Positions 35,467 through 44,297 of a DNA stretch of 64,000 nt are shown piece by piece. The DNA is taken from positions 74,447-138,446 of the forward strand of contig BNUH01000001.1 in the NCBI GenBank assembly GCA_025997215.1. Reading direction: 5' to 3'. The notes beneath the pieces were generated by a model, which was not told the DNA's origin, made no database searches, and saw only the letters and a list, made by a program, of their open reading frames with translations. Every line of letters starts with the position of its first letter. Position 1 is the stretch's first letter. The position numbers and the translations under genes are program-made. The stretch comes from Clostridia bacterium (GTDB taxonomy: Bacteria; Bacillota_A; Clostridia; Christensenellales; Aristaeellaceae).

Positions 35467-36055
35467 CCCTCACTGTGGTGAGGGACTTGTTACTTTTCCC
35501 GTCCGTGGGAAAAGTAACCAAAAGGACGGCCAAAGGAGAGAGGCGCTATGGCGCCCTCTCTCCTCTGGACTCCTCTCTCCAGCCATTTTGCACCTGCTGC
35601 CAGAAGCCAAACGTACGCTATCCATATGTAGCACTGTGTTGCAGGTCTTTGGCATCACATTGTTTACCTGAAATCCTACATGATCTAAAGCTGATGGCGT
35701 GAGGCTATAATGGTTTTATAATTGTTTATAACTAGCTGGATGATGAAGAGCTATAGCATATGCTGCCGCGAAACTCCGCCAATCATCCCGCCATCAACAA
35801 TTATGAAATAGTAACAGCCTCCCGCCATCAGCTCTTAGATCATGTAGGATTTCAGGTAAACAATATGATGCCAAAGACTTGCAACACTGTGCTACGCTGG
35901 AAGGTGCATGTTTGGTTTCTGGCAGCAGGTGCAAAATGGCTGGGGAGAGGTGTCCAGAGGAGAGGGGGCGCCATAGCGCCCCTCTCCTTTGGCCGTCCTT
36001 TTGGTTACTTTTCCCACGGACGGGAAAAGTAACAAGTCCCCAACCGCAGTTGGGG
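35467..36055. repeat. Second long nested palindrome (about 590 bp) of stacked hairpins
   Basis: It fills most of the 676-base gap between glgA and the convergent G1P-dehydrogenase-like gene. Arms 35482-35704 and 35818-36040 are inverted copies of about 223 bp at roughly 90 percent identity, separated by 113 bases. Each arm carries a GTTACTTTTCCC/GGGAAAAGTAAC hairpin and a GGAGAG...CTCTCC hairpin. The outermost hairpins, 35467-35484 (CCCTCAC/GTGAGGG) and 36038-36055 (CCCCAAC/GTTGGGG), occupy equivalent places but have different stems. No protein-coding frame is convincing. Its layout resembles the element at 13473-14116 although the sequences differ. Confidence 0.82.
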
Positions 36056-36082
36056 CAATCCCGCCCGCAGGCGGCGCGTAAC

Positions 36083-37441
36083 TTAACTTGACAGCATTGG
36101 CAGAGTGAGCTTGCTGTCGTATAACAGCCCCATGTCCCACAGCATGCTGCTGGTCAGATATTTGTCGCGAATGTCGCGGGAGCCTATGAACGCGTTGAGC
36201 GTATCCTCCTCGCCGATCCCGATATCGTCCGGCAGCATGGGCATGCCAAGCGAGCGCATCAGCGATTCGATTTGATCAGTGGGCGGCAGTTCCTCATCGA
36301 TGATACGGAGGATATCGTCCCAGCGCGCTTCAATTATGTTGAAGCGTCGGCTGTGCGTGGCTTTGTCGTTCTTGTGGAAGATGGTGTGTTCCTGCTGAAT
36401 CATGGTGTCGGCCGCCTGGCCGAATATCCGGCGGATCATCGCCTGCCAACGCTCGTCCGAGAATGAGCCGATGAACGCCTCAGCCGTCGCGCGGTTGGGT
36501 TTCAACGTGCGAATCGTGTCGTATAACTTCAACGTCAGCAGTGTGCCTATGCCGACTTGGATGCCGTGTAACTCATACGGCGTGCCCCGCTCCAGCGCCA
36601 TCATCTCCCAAATGTGGCTGAAGTAATGCTCCAGCCCGCTGGCCGGACGCGAGATGCCCGCGTAACTCATGGCGATCCCTGACAGGATGAGGCCTTCCAC
36701 CGTCGCGCGCACGGCATCTTCGTCGCGGCGGGCTAAGCCCGGCGCCGCGGACACAACCTTGACGAGCGAGGCGCGCATCATCGCGGCGATGTTTTCACAA
36801 TAATATTCTCCTGTAACCAGATGGGATATCCGCCACTCACACAGCGCGACGTACTTGGCGAGCATGTCGCCCAAGCCCGCCCACAGCATGCGCATCGGCG
36901 CGTCCTTGATGATGTCGGTGTCAGCAATGATTGCAGCTGGGGTTTTGCAGTACAGCGACACCTTGATTCGCTGGCGGATCATCGACGCGGAGTTGCTGGC
37001 GTAGCCATCCATCGACGGTGCGGTGGCGATGGCGATCTGTTTGATGCGCAGCGCGTACGCCAGTACGCGGCAGCAATCGCTCACCACGCCTGAGCCTACG
37101 CTCATCACACAATCGCACGTTGTGTCAAACGCCATCGTCAGGCTGCCGACGGCATGCTCGTCCGGTTCGACACGTTCCATAGGAAATTGATATAATGTGA
37201 AGGGGATACCGTGCCGGAGCAGTACGGGTTCGACAAAACGCCACGCCGCTTCGTAGGTGTTCGAGTCACAGACGATGAACGGCTTGACAACGCCCAGATT
37301 GTCTAGCGCGTCGGGGATCGAGCCTACCGCGCCCGAGCCAATCTTGAGGAATTCCATACTGACGCGGTGGGTGCGGCCGCAGCCGCAGTCCAGACCCGCC
37401 GGATCGATGAGCGTTTCAAGCGGCAGCGTTGAGAAATCCAT
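36083..37441 (-). CDS. sn-Glycerol-1-phosphate dehydrogenase family (AraM-like) protein
   Basis: About 452 residues, iron/zinc alcohol dehydrogenase superfamily. DCVMSVGSGVVSDCCRVLAY is the NAD-binding GGGS-like loop, TAPSMDGYASNSASMI holds the conserved substrate loop, and the histidines in LEHYFSHIWEM and ELHGIQVGIGT are metal ligands. AraM-type enzymes reduce dihydroxyacetone phosphate to sn-glycerol 1-phosphate, the stereoisomer used in archaeal lipids and some bacterial heptaprenyl lipids. The start at 37441 follows AAGGA; the upstream frame to 37489 is inside the promoter. A divergent exporter gene shares the intergenic space. Confidence 0.87.
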   Translation of the reverse strand: MDFSTLPLETLIDPAGLDCGCGRTHRVSMEFLKIGSGAVGSIPDALDNLGVVKPFIVCDSNTYEAAWRFVEPVLLRHGIPFTLYQFPMERVEPDEHAVGSLTMAFDTTCDCVMSVGSGVVSDCCRVLAYALRIKQIAIATAPSMDGYASNSASMIRQRIKVSLYCKTPAAIIADTDIIKDAPMRMLWAGLGDMLAKYVALCEWRISHLVTGEYYCENIAAMMRASLVKVVSAAPGLARRDEDAVRATVEGLILSGIAMSYAGISRPASGLEHYFSHIWEMMALERGTPYELHGIQVGIGTLLTLKLYDTIRTLKPNRATAEAFIGSFSDERWQAMIRRIFGQAADTMIQQEHTIFHKNDKATHSRRFNIIEARWDDILRIIDEELPPTDQIESLMRSLGMPMLPDDIGIGEEDTLNAFIGSRDIRDKYLTSSMLWDMGLLYDSKLTLPMLSS

Positions 37442-37489
37442 ATACGTATCATTCCTTAATAAATATTGCAGTGTTAACAGCCATGTCAT

Positions 37490-37518
37490 ATTGTATACTT
37501 GTTTGGATCATAATGCAA
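37490..37518 (-). promoter_or_regulatory. Promoter of the G1P-dehydrogenase-like gene
   Basis: Minus strand TTGCAT (37518-37513), 17-base spacer, TACAAT (37495-37490). It overlaps the opposing promoter at 37499-37527. Confidence 0.6.
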
Positions 37519-37527
37519 TGGTATACT
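37499..37527 (+). promoter_or_regulatory. Promoter of the ABC exporter gene
   Basis: TTGTTT, 17-base spacer ending TGG, TATACT. The start codon is 54 bases downstream. It is interleaved with a minus-strand promoter, so only one polymerase can occupy the site at a time. Confidence 0.6.
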
Positions 37528-37581
37528 ACAACCTGCAAGTCACTTGCATTATTATCCAATCATCCGCAGGAGGTAGTATTC

Positions 37582-40146
37582 ATGCTGAAATTATCCGCCG
37601 TCACCAAGAATTATGTGATGGGCGCTACGACCGTCGAGGCGCTCCGGGGCATCGACATCGAGTTTCGAAAGAGTGAATTCGTCGCGGTGCTGGGGCCATC
37701 GGGGTGCGGCAAGACCACGCTGCTGAACATCATCGGCGGCCTGGATCGCTATACCTCCGGCGACCTCACCATCAACGGCGTTTCGACCAAGGAATACAAG
37801 GACGGCGACTGGGATATCTACCGCAACAAGGCGGTGGGCTTCGTGTTCCAGACATATAACCTGATCACTCATCAGTCGGTGCTGTCTAATGTCGAATTGG
37901 CGCTGACGCTCTCCGGCGTATCCAAGGGCGAACGCCGACGCCGCGCGGCCGACGCGCTCAAGCAAGTCGGCCTCGGCGATCAACTAAAGAAAAAACCCAA
38001 CCAGCTTTCCGGCGGTCAGATGCAGCGCGTCGCCATCGCCCGCGCGTTGGTCAACAACCCGGAGATTCTGCTGGCCGACGAGCCGACGGGCGCGCTCGAT
38101 ACCGAGACCAGCGTGCAGATCATGGAGATACTGAAGGAAGTGTCGAAGGATCGGCTGGTCATCATGGTTACCCATAACCCCGAACTGGCGGATCATTATT
38201 CCAACCGGGTGGTGAAGCTGGTCGACGGGCGGGTCGTCGGCGACAGCAATCCGTATAGCTTTGCAACGGAATCCGCCGCCGATCAGTCCAAACTCAAGGC
38301 TAAGCGCAACAGGAAGAGCCCGCTATCCATAGCGACGGCGTTATCATTAAGTTTGAATAACCTTCTGACCAAGAAGGGGCGGACGATCCTGACAGGATTC
38401 GCGGGCAGCATCGGGATCATCGGCATCGCACTGATACTCTCGCTGTCCAACGGCATGCAGGAATATATCAACGACATCGAGCGCGGCTCGATGTCCAGTT
38501 ACCCGCTGACCATCCAGAGCGCCAACCTGGATATGCTGGCGATGCTGGGCAGCATGCGCTCGGTCGGCCGCCGCGGAGAACCGCATGAGCTGGATAAGGT
38601 ATACTCGCGCGACATCGTCGCCTCGACGATCAGCAACGTTGGTCAGCGGATGGACGCCAACGACCTGAAGGCGTTCAAGGCGTATTTGGACACGGACAAA
38701 GTGATCGCCGAAAACGTTACCGAAATCCAATACCAATACGACACGCCGCTGACTATATACAAGGCCGACACATCCGGCGGCGCTGTGAAGCTGCATCCCA
38801 GCGATATGTCCAACATGATGGCCGACTCGGGCGGTCAGGTTTCGGCGTTCGGATCCATGATGACGGATGAGAGCAGCGCGTGGAAACGGTTGATCGGCGA
38901 CGACGCACTGCTCAAGACCGAGTACGAGGTCATCGCAGGACGTATACCCACCGCGTGGGACGAGGTAGCCGTCATCACCGACGAGAGGAACGAGATAACA
39001 GACTACACGATGTACTCGATGGGTTTGAAGGATCCCAGCGAATTGACCCAAATGCTGGTCGGCGCGGCGCTGGGTTTGACGCCGTCAGCCAAGCGCGCGT
39101 CGTTCACATACGACGAGATTCTGAACCTGACGTATAAACTGCTTGCCGCGCCCGACGTATATGAGCGCGGTGAATCCGGCTGGGTAAACAGGAGTTCCGA
39201 TAACAACTTTATGAAGGCGGTTGTCGACGGCGCTCCGACGCTAAAGGTGGTCGGCATACTGCGTACGATCAACACATCCGCGATGCAGCAAGCCAGCGGC
39301 GGGGTCGGCTACACGGCGGCGCTGACCGAGCATCTGCTGGGCCTCGTGAACGGCAGCGAGATCGTTAAAGAGCAGCGCGCGGATCCAGCCGTCGACGTAT
39401 TCACTCAAAAGCCGTTCAAGGTTACGCAGAGCGGGTCGAATTCGTCCTCGGGTTTATCCGCCATTGCCGGCGTAATTGAACGGAGTTTGTCAGGCCTTAC
39501 GGGCGATCAATCCACATCCTCATCCACGTATGAGGATAATATGTCGAAACTAGGCGCGGCGGATATCGACAGCCCATCCTCGATCCGCATATACCCCAAG
39601 GGTTTCGAAGCAAAAGAAAAGATCACGGACGCCATTGCTGCATACAACAAACAGATGTCGGATGAGGGACAGGATGAGCGCGTGATCAATTATACCGATA
39701 TAACGGGCCTGCTGATGAGCTCGGTCAACGGTGTAATCGGCGGCGTGAGTACGGTGCTGATCGCGTTTGTGGCTATATCGCTGGTGGTTTCGTCCATCAT
39801 GATCGGTATAATCACATACATATCCGTGCTGGAGCGCACGAAGGAGATCGGCGTGCTGCGCAGCCTGGGCGCATCCAAGGGCGACATATCGCGCGTATTC
39901 AACGCGGAGACGCTAATCGTGGGGTTTGTGGCCGGAGCGCTGGGCATTGCGGTAGCGTCGCTGCTGATCATCCCAGCCAACGCGATCATATTGAGCCTAT
40001 CGAACATCCGCAACGCGGCGCGGCTGCCGTTATACGGCGCGGTCGGGCTGGTGCTGATCAGTATGGCGCTGACGTTCATCGCCGGGCTGATCCCCTCGCG
40101 TATGGCCGCCAAGAAGGATCCCGTGGTCGCGCTCAGGACGGAGTGA
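37582..40146 (+). CDS. MacB-like ABC transporter, ATP-binding and FtsX-type permease domains fused
   Basis: About 854 residues. The ATPase occupies the first 230 residues: Walker A GPSGCGKTT, signature LSGGQMQR, Walker B ILLADEPTGALD. A basic linker leads to a first membrane helix (ILTGFAGSIGIIGIALILSLSNGMQEYI), a long extracellular domain of about 430 residues, and three C-terminal helices with VLERTKEIGVLRSLGASKGDI, the FtsX loop. MacB-type proteins act in the export of or resistance to peptides and in lipoprotein release, not import. AGGAGG precedes the ATG at 37582; the frame back to 37429 crosses the promoter. Stands alone; no two-component system is adjacent. Confidence 0.92.
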   Translation: MLKLSAVTKNYVMGATTVEALRGIDIEFRKSEFVAVLGPSGCGKTTLLNIIGGLDRYTSGDLTINGVSTKEYKDGDWDIYRNKAVGFVFQTYNLITHQSVLSNVELALTLSGVSKGERRRRAADALKQVGLGDQLKKKPNQLSGGQMQRVAIARALVNNPEILLADEPTGALDTETSVQIMEILKEVSKDRLVIMVTHNPELADHYSNRVVKLVDGRVVGDSNPYSFATESAADQSKLKAKRNRKSPLSIATALSLSLNNLLTKKGRTILTGFAGSIGIIGIALILSLSNGMQEYINDIERGSMSSYPLTIQSANLDMLAMLGSMRSVGRRGEPHELDKVYSRDIVASTISNVGQRMDANDLKAFKAYLDTDKVIAENVTEIQYQYDTPLTIYKADTSGGAVKLHPSDMSNMMADSGGQVSAFGSMMTDESSAWKRLIGDDALLKTEYEVIAGRIPTAWDEVAVITDERNEITDYTMYSMGLKDPSELTQMLVGAALGLTPSAKRASFTYDEILNLTYKLLAAPDVYERGESGWVNRSSDNNFMKAVVDGAPTLKVVGILRTINTSAMQQASGGVGYTAALTEHLLGLVNGSEIVKEQRADPAVDVFTQKPFKVTQSGSNSSSGLSAIAGVIERSLSGLTGDQSTSSSTYEDNMSKLGAADIDSPSSIRIYPKGFEAKEKITDAIAAYNKQMSDEGQDERVINYTDITGLLMSSVNGVIGGVSTVLIAFVAISLVVSSIMIGIITYISVLERTKEIGVLRSLGASKGDISRVFNAETLIVGFVAGALGIAVASLLIIPANAIILSLSNIRNAARLPLYGAVGLVLISMALTFIAGLIPSRMAAKKDPVVALRTE

Positions 40147-40150
40147 TTAG

Positions 40151-40456
40151 TCAGCTATCAAATCGTAACACTTTGAAAGACGGCCTGGGTTTCTCCGGGC
40201 CGTCGGTCGGTTTTGACCGGATGATATATTCGCCGCGCGCGTAAGTCGTCGGATCCAGCCCCAGCGCGAACAGCACCTTGCACGCTATGTCAAATGGCGC
40301 CGCGGACAGCGCTTTCTCGCCGGATTCATACCACTGATACTGTTCGAGCGGGATCCTGGCGCTATGCGCCGCCTGCACCTGGGTCAGCCCCAGCTTGGCG
40401 CGCGCCTCCAGCAATACGACGTGCTCGGTTTGGATTAATTGGAACGACATGGGCAT
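40151..40456 (-). CDS. XRE-family helix-turn-helix DNA-binding protein
   Basis: About 101 residues. EARAKLGLTQVQAAHSARIPLEQYQWYESGEKALSAAPFDIACKVLFALGLDP has the five-helix Cro/C1-type fold with the recognition helix near residue 30-40. GAGGGAG precedes the ATG at 40456 and another ATG at 40450; either fits. A short C-terminal tail follows. It lies four bases from the convergent ABC exporter gene and could regulate a neighbour, but no target is visible. Confidence 0.82.
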   Translation of the reverse strand: MPMSFQLIQTEHVVLLEARAKLGLTQVQAAHSARIPLEQYQWYESGEKALSAAPFDIACKVLFALGLDPTTYARGEYIIRSKPTDGPEKPRPSFKVLRFDS

Positions 40457-40557
40457 CGTCTCCCTCGGCGGATGTGATGCGTTAATAGTAACATAACATT
40501 CGCGGTTGGGCAAGTAGGAATCTCATAAATATCATAATAACTTGGAGGTGTCGGATC

Positions 40558-41295
40558 ATGCCGCAAAAAAACATCGCGCACCGTGGCTTCAGCGGTGAGT
40601 ATCCCGAGAACACGCTGCTCGCTTTTGAAAAGGCTGTCGAGGAAGGCCGCTGCGACGGCTTCGAGACGGATGTGCACTTGAGCGCGGACGGCGAGCTGGT
40701 CATCATCCATGACGACGAACTGGATCGCACCACCAACGGGAGCGGCCCGGTATCGGTCAAAACCCGCGCGGAATTGCTCGAGCTGGACGCCGGGATCAAG
40801 AAGGGAGAGCGCTTCGCAGGACAGCGGATACCGCTGCTAGCCCAGGTGTTGGACGTCGCGAAAAAACATAGCGTTATACTAAATATTGAACTTAAGAATA
40901 TGCCCAACCCATATCCCGGACTGGAGGCGAAGGTGATACAGCTCGTACGGGATATGGGTATGGTTGAGCAGGTGCAGCTCTCCTCATTCAACCACCTGTC
41001 GATTGCATTGTGCAAACGCCTCGCGCCCGATATATACGCGGGACTGCTGTACTCCCAGCCGCTGTACCGGGCCGAGGAATACGCCAAATCATGCGGTGCG
41101 GACGCGCTGAACCTGCATTACCTGCTGCTTTACTATGAACCCGAGCTGGCCGCGCGCTGCAAAGCACTCGGCATCGAGTTAAACCTGTGGACGGTGAACG
41201 AATCCGCAGACATGGCGCGTCTGCAAACGATGGTGGATAGCGGATCGATTATAACCAATTACCCAAACCGGATGCGCGAAGCTATGGCTGGTTAG
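40558..41295 (+). CDS. Glycerophosphodiester phosphodiesterase
   Basis: 245 residues, cytoplasmic GDPD fold. IAHRGFSGEYPENTLLAF with the catalytic His, DVHLSADGELVIIHDDELDRTTNGSG with the second His and acidic metal ligands, and LNIELKNM match the family. It hydrolyses glycerophosphodiesters to glycerol phosphate and alcohol, a step in phospholipid or teichoic acid turnover. GGAGG precedes the ATG. It stands alone, converging on a NamZ-like operon. Confidence 0.93.
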   Translation: MPQKNIAHRGFSGEYPENTLLAFEKAVEEGRCDGFETDVHLSADGELVIIHDDELDRTTNGSGPVSVKTRAELLELDAGIKKGERFAGQRIPLLAQVLDVAKKHSVILNIELKNMPNPYPGLEAKVIQLVRDMGMVEQVQLSSFNHLSIALCKRLAPDIYAGLLYSQPLYRAEEYAKSCGADALNLHYLLLYYEPELAARCKALGIELNLWTVNESADMARLQTMVDSGSIITNYPNRMREAMAG

Positions 41296-41301
41296 TTTAT
41301 G

Positions 41302-42450
41302 TTAATATAGTCGGTATGGCCGCGACATCTCCTGAAACGCGCTAAGCTGCGGCGCGAACGCCTCGGCAGCTTCGTCTGCGGTCAGCGCGTTGGTGCGGAT
41401 TTTGTCGGTGCCTAGCAGCGAATCGACGGTAAACCGTTCGCGGTAATTCGTGTACTGGAATTCCTGCGGATGCAGCAAGCGGATAGTCTCCATCAGCTTC
41501 AATCCGGCGTGGCATATGTTCGCGCGATCCCTGTCGAGGATGTGAACCTGCACACCATGGCAGAGTTTCCCCGTGTGCTTGCTGAACATGGGTGAAAACG
41601 CCGCGCGTCTGAACCACACGCCGGGCAAGTTGAACGCGTTCATACGCCGCTCCAGTTCGCGGCTGTCGATCCACGGCGCGCCGATCAGTTCAAATGGCTG
41701 GGTGGTACCGCGCCCTTCGGATACGTTCGTGCCCTCGAATATACACGTGCCGGAGTAAACCATCGCAGCCGCGAACGACGCGCAGTTCGGCGACGGCGCG
41801 ACCCAGGGCAGGTCGGTGTCATCCAGGTACATCGAGCGTTTCCAGCCTTGGATGGGAACGACGGTTAGATCCAAATCCAGTTTCAGGTAATCCTTGACAT
41901 AGCGCGCGTATTCGCCGATGGTCAGGCCCGTGCGCGTGGGCAATTCATAATCCCCGACGAACGAGCGGAAGGCCGGATCGAGTATGGTTCCTTCGCACTT
42001 TTCACCGCCGATGGGGTTGATGCGATCCAACACGACCATGGGCTTGCCCGCTCCCGCGCAAGACTCCATCGCATATGATAACGAGTATAAATATGTAAAG
42101 AATCGTGCCCCGACATCCTGCATGTCGAACACGAACACGTCGAACGCCTCCAGCATCTCACCTGTAAGCCGATGATCCGGCGCGGCATATGTGCTGAAAA
42201 CGGGCACGCCCGTCTCCGCGTCGACGTACGAATCGAACTCCGCGCCAGCCTGTTCGCTGCCGCGCACGCCATGTTCACATGCGAACAGCGCTGTAAGCTT
42301 ATAATCGTTATGGATTATATCGACCGCGCTGTGCAGCCGATGGCTGATACCCGTCTGGTTGGTCATCAGGCCGACGCGTTTGCTTTTCAACAACGCGTCA
42401 ACGGAATTAAGGTTATCCAGGCCGCTCAACACATGCGCTCTATTTGTCAT
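41302..42450 (-). CDS. DUF1343/NamZ-like exo-beta-N-acetylmuramidase family protein
   Basis: 382 residues. The start GLMTNQTGI, then ACEHGVRGSEQAG, PVFSTYA, FDVFVFDMQDVGARFFTYLYSLSYAM, LDRINPIGG and the late ERFTVDSLLGTD are conserved DUF1343/NamZ features. NamZ splits MurNAc from the non-reducing end of peptidoglycan fragments; Bacillus NamZ is secreted, but this protein has no signal peptide, so a cytoplasmic salvage role is suggested. It overlaps the upstream PIG-L gene by four bases. Substrate is inferred from the family. Confidence 0.87.
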   Translation of the reverse strand: MTNRAHVLSGLDNLNSVDALLKSKRVGLMTNQTGISHRLHSAVDIIHNDYKLTALFACEHGVRGSEQAGAEFDSYVDAETGVPVFSTYAAPDHRLTGEMLEAFDVFVFDMQDVGARFFTYLYSLSYAMESCAGAGKPMVVLDRINPIGGEKCEGTILDPAFRSFVGDYELPTRTGLTIGEYARYVKDYLKLDLDLTVVPIQGWKRSMYLDDTDLPWVAPSPNCASFAAAMVYSGTCIFEGTNVSEGRGTTQPFELIGAPWIDSRELERRMNAFNLPGVWFRRAAFSPMFSKHTGKLCHGVQVHILDRDRANICHAGLKLMETIRLLHPQEFQYTNYRERFTVDSLLGTDKIRTNALTADEAAEAFAPQLSAFQEMSRPYRLY

Positions 42451-43148
42451 AATACGTCCAATGTCTGGCGTTTGCCAAAGTCTGTCGTTGCGAATGCCGT
42501 CGCGTGGTCGGCGTGTATGATCGCGCCGCGCACGATGCTCAGCGCTTCATAATATCGCAAATACTTGAACGATGTCGAATGCTCGGCGAGCCACAGGTGT
42601 TTGATCGCATCCTTCCACAACGGGAACGCGTCCGTTACATCAAAATAATAGTATGGCTTGAACTCCTCGGCGTCCTCCCAATTCTCCGCGAACATGCAGC
42701 GGCCTATCGGCGCGGGCGGCAGGTCGCTGGGGAACGTGGGCAGCGACGCGTAGAATACGGCGTTCTGCGTGATGACATGCGCCGCCGTGTGATCCTTGTG
42801 GATGCTGTTCTGCCAGTGGAACAGGACGTTGGTTACCTGCTTTTCGCGCATAGTTCGCGCCAGCTTCAGCTCCAATGCCTGCGAAGGGTAAAGCTCGCCG
42901 TCGGGCGTGTCGAATACGATGCTCTCACCGCCGATGGTTTGTGCGAATAGCTCGGCGTCGGCGGCGTTTTTCGCGCGGAATTCATCCACATTCATGCTTG
43001 GAGGAGCGCCGCGTTCGCCCGCGGTCAAGTCCAGCAGGATCACCCGGTCGCCGCGCATGGCGTGCTTGGCCAGCAGCATGCCGCAGGTGAGCTGCGAATC
43101 CCCGGTATGCGCGCCGACGGCCATTATGGTTTTAGTCTGTTCTGGCAT
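42447..43148 (-). CDS. PIG-L family deacetylase-like protein
   Basis: About 233 residues. The conserved zinc motif AHPDDE reads AHTGDSQ at residues 13-19, keeping the histidine and the last aspartate; VILLDLTAGERG and the late FHWQNSIHKDHTAAH (third ligand) are as expected. PIG-L enzymes remove acetyl from N-acetylglucosamine derivatives or related sugars. GGAG precedes the ATG at 43148. It sits between an acetyltransferase and a NamZ-like gene with overlap, a set that fits amino-sugar turnover. Confidence 0.85.
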   Translation of the reverse strand: MPEQTKTIMAVGAHTGDSQLTCGMLLAKHAMRGDRVILLDLTAGERGAPPSMNVDEFRAKNAADAELFAQTIGGESIVFDTPDGELYPSQALELKLARTMREKQVTNVLFHWQNSIHKDHTAAHVITQNAVFYASLPTFPSDLPPAPIGRCMFAENWEDAEEFKPYYYFDVTDAFPLWKDAIKHLWLAEHSTSFKYLRYYEALSIVRGAIIHADHATAFATTDFGKRQTLDVL

Positions 43149-43153
43149 TATAA

Positions 43154-44155
43154 TCACTCCAACTCCCGTTTCATTATAACGAATCTGCGAGCCACGCGGA
43201 ATCCCGTTCGCGCGTACAACCGTTGAGCGTGGTTGTCGTCCCCGGTGAACAGCGTGCTGAACGCCGCGCCTTCCGCGATGAATTCCTGCATCAGCAGGTT
43301 GAATAGCACCGTCGCGATGCCGCGTCGCTCGTACAGCGGATCAGTGCATATCCCCGTGAACCAGCCACGGCCGCTGGGTTGTTTATCAACTGGCCCAGTG
43401 AACCCGACGATCCTGCCCTCGTGGGTTGCGGCCAGTATGGGTCTGGGATGGTCGGCAGCGCACTCGTCGCGCAGCACCTTGCGCCAATACTCGCTGCCTA
43501 CGCGGTCGCACATACCGTCGTAATCATAGCCCAGCGCGGGATCGTAGCGTCCGGTCTCGATGCCATCGCCGCGCAGTTTGATCTGCAGTTCGTCAAGATT
43601 ATCGGGCGCGCGGTATTCTGCCAGATTCAGATACATTGCGACCTCGCGGTAGGCATCTGCAAAACCGCTATATAATAGGAAGCCATGCCCCGCACAATCC
43701 TCGTCCACACCCGGCGCGTTGTTGTGGTCGTGACCGGGCGTGCCAGGCACGATCCAGTCCAGGTTGATGGGATTGCCGCCCGAACAGACGGCGGACGTCT
43801 TGCCCGCCCGCCGGAACGCATCCAGCAAGGCGTTCAGCAGCGCGGTTCCGAGGCCTTGACCACGCACGGATTTGTCTACAAATATACAGGTTATATAGCC
43901 GGGGGTATTCCCGTCATGCTCCTTGGGCAGGAATACTTTCTTGGTTATACCATTTATGAATCCAACGATGGCACTGTCCTTCTCCGCGACGAGGGAAAAG
44001 GCCGGGTCATAATTGGGGTTGGATAAGAATATCGATTCATAGCGCGCATGATCCATCGGCGCGTAAACCACCTCGCGCGCGTTGACGCTGGCATTCCATA
44101 TGCGGGTAACGCCGGGCAGATCGGTTCGCTCCATCCGCCGAATGGTTATTGACAC
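43154..44155 (-). CDS. GNAT family N-acetyltransferase with two GNAT domains
   Basis: About 333 residues from a GTG at 44155; a longer TTG start at 44209 has poor context. The N-terminal half (VSITIRRMERTDLPGVTRIWNA ... CIFVDKSVRGQGLGTALLNALLDAF) and C-terminal half (CTDPLYERRGIATVLFNLLMQEF) each have the acetyl-CoA-binding R/QxxG-x-G/A loop. Tandem GNAT proteins include mycothiol synthases and antibiotic or sugar acetyltransferases, but no specificity can be read. It heads the operon with a deacetylase and a NamZ-like gene. Confidence 0.85.
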   Translation of the reverse strand: MSITIRRMERTDLPGVTRIWNASVNAREVVYAPMDHARYESIFLSNPNYDPAFSLVAEKDSAIVGFINGITKKVFLPKEHDGNTPGYITCIFVDKSVRGQGLGTALLNALLDAFRRAGKTSAVCSGGNPINLDWIVPGTPGHDHNNAPGVDEDCAGHGFLLYSGFADAYREVAMYLNLAEYRAPDNLDELQIKLRGDGIETGRYDPALGYDYDGMCDRVGSEYWRKVLRDECAADHPRPILAATHEGRIVGFTGPVDKQPSGRGWFTGICTDPLYERRGIATVLFNLLMQEFIAEGAAFSTLFTGDDNHAQRLYARTGFRVARRFVIMKRELE

Positions 44156-44297
44156 TGAATTATCCCCCGTTTCGAACGGCGTTGTAAAGTTAGCAACGAA
44201 AACTCCCAATAAATACTGTCATGTATTCTGCAGGAAACGTGGAATTCCTGTCGAAATCATAATATAATACAGAAGTATTATAGCGAGAGGTGCGGGC

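Noticed and set aside
35378..36140. Several open frames of 60-97 residues in the second palindrome
   Set aside because: They mirror each other on the two arms and read through hairpins; none has a ribosome site or recognisable protein features.
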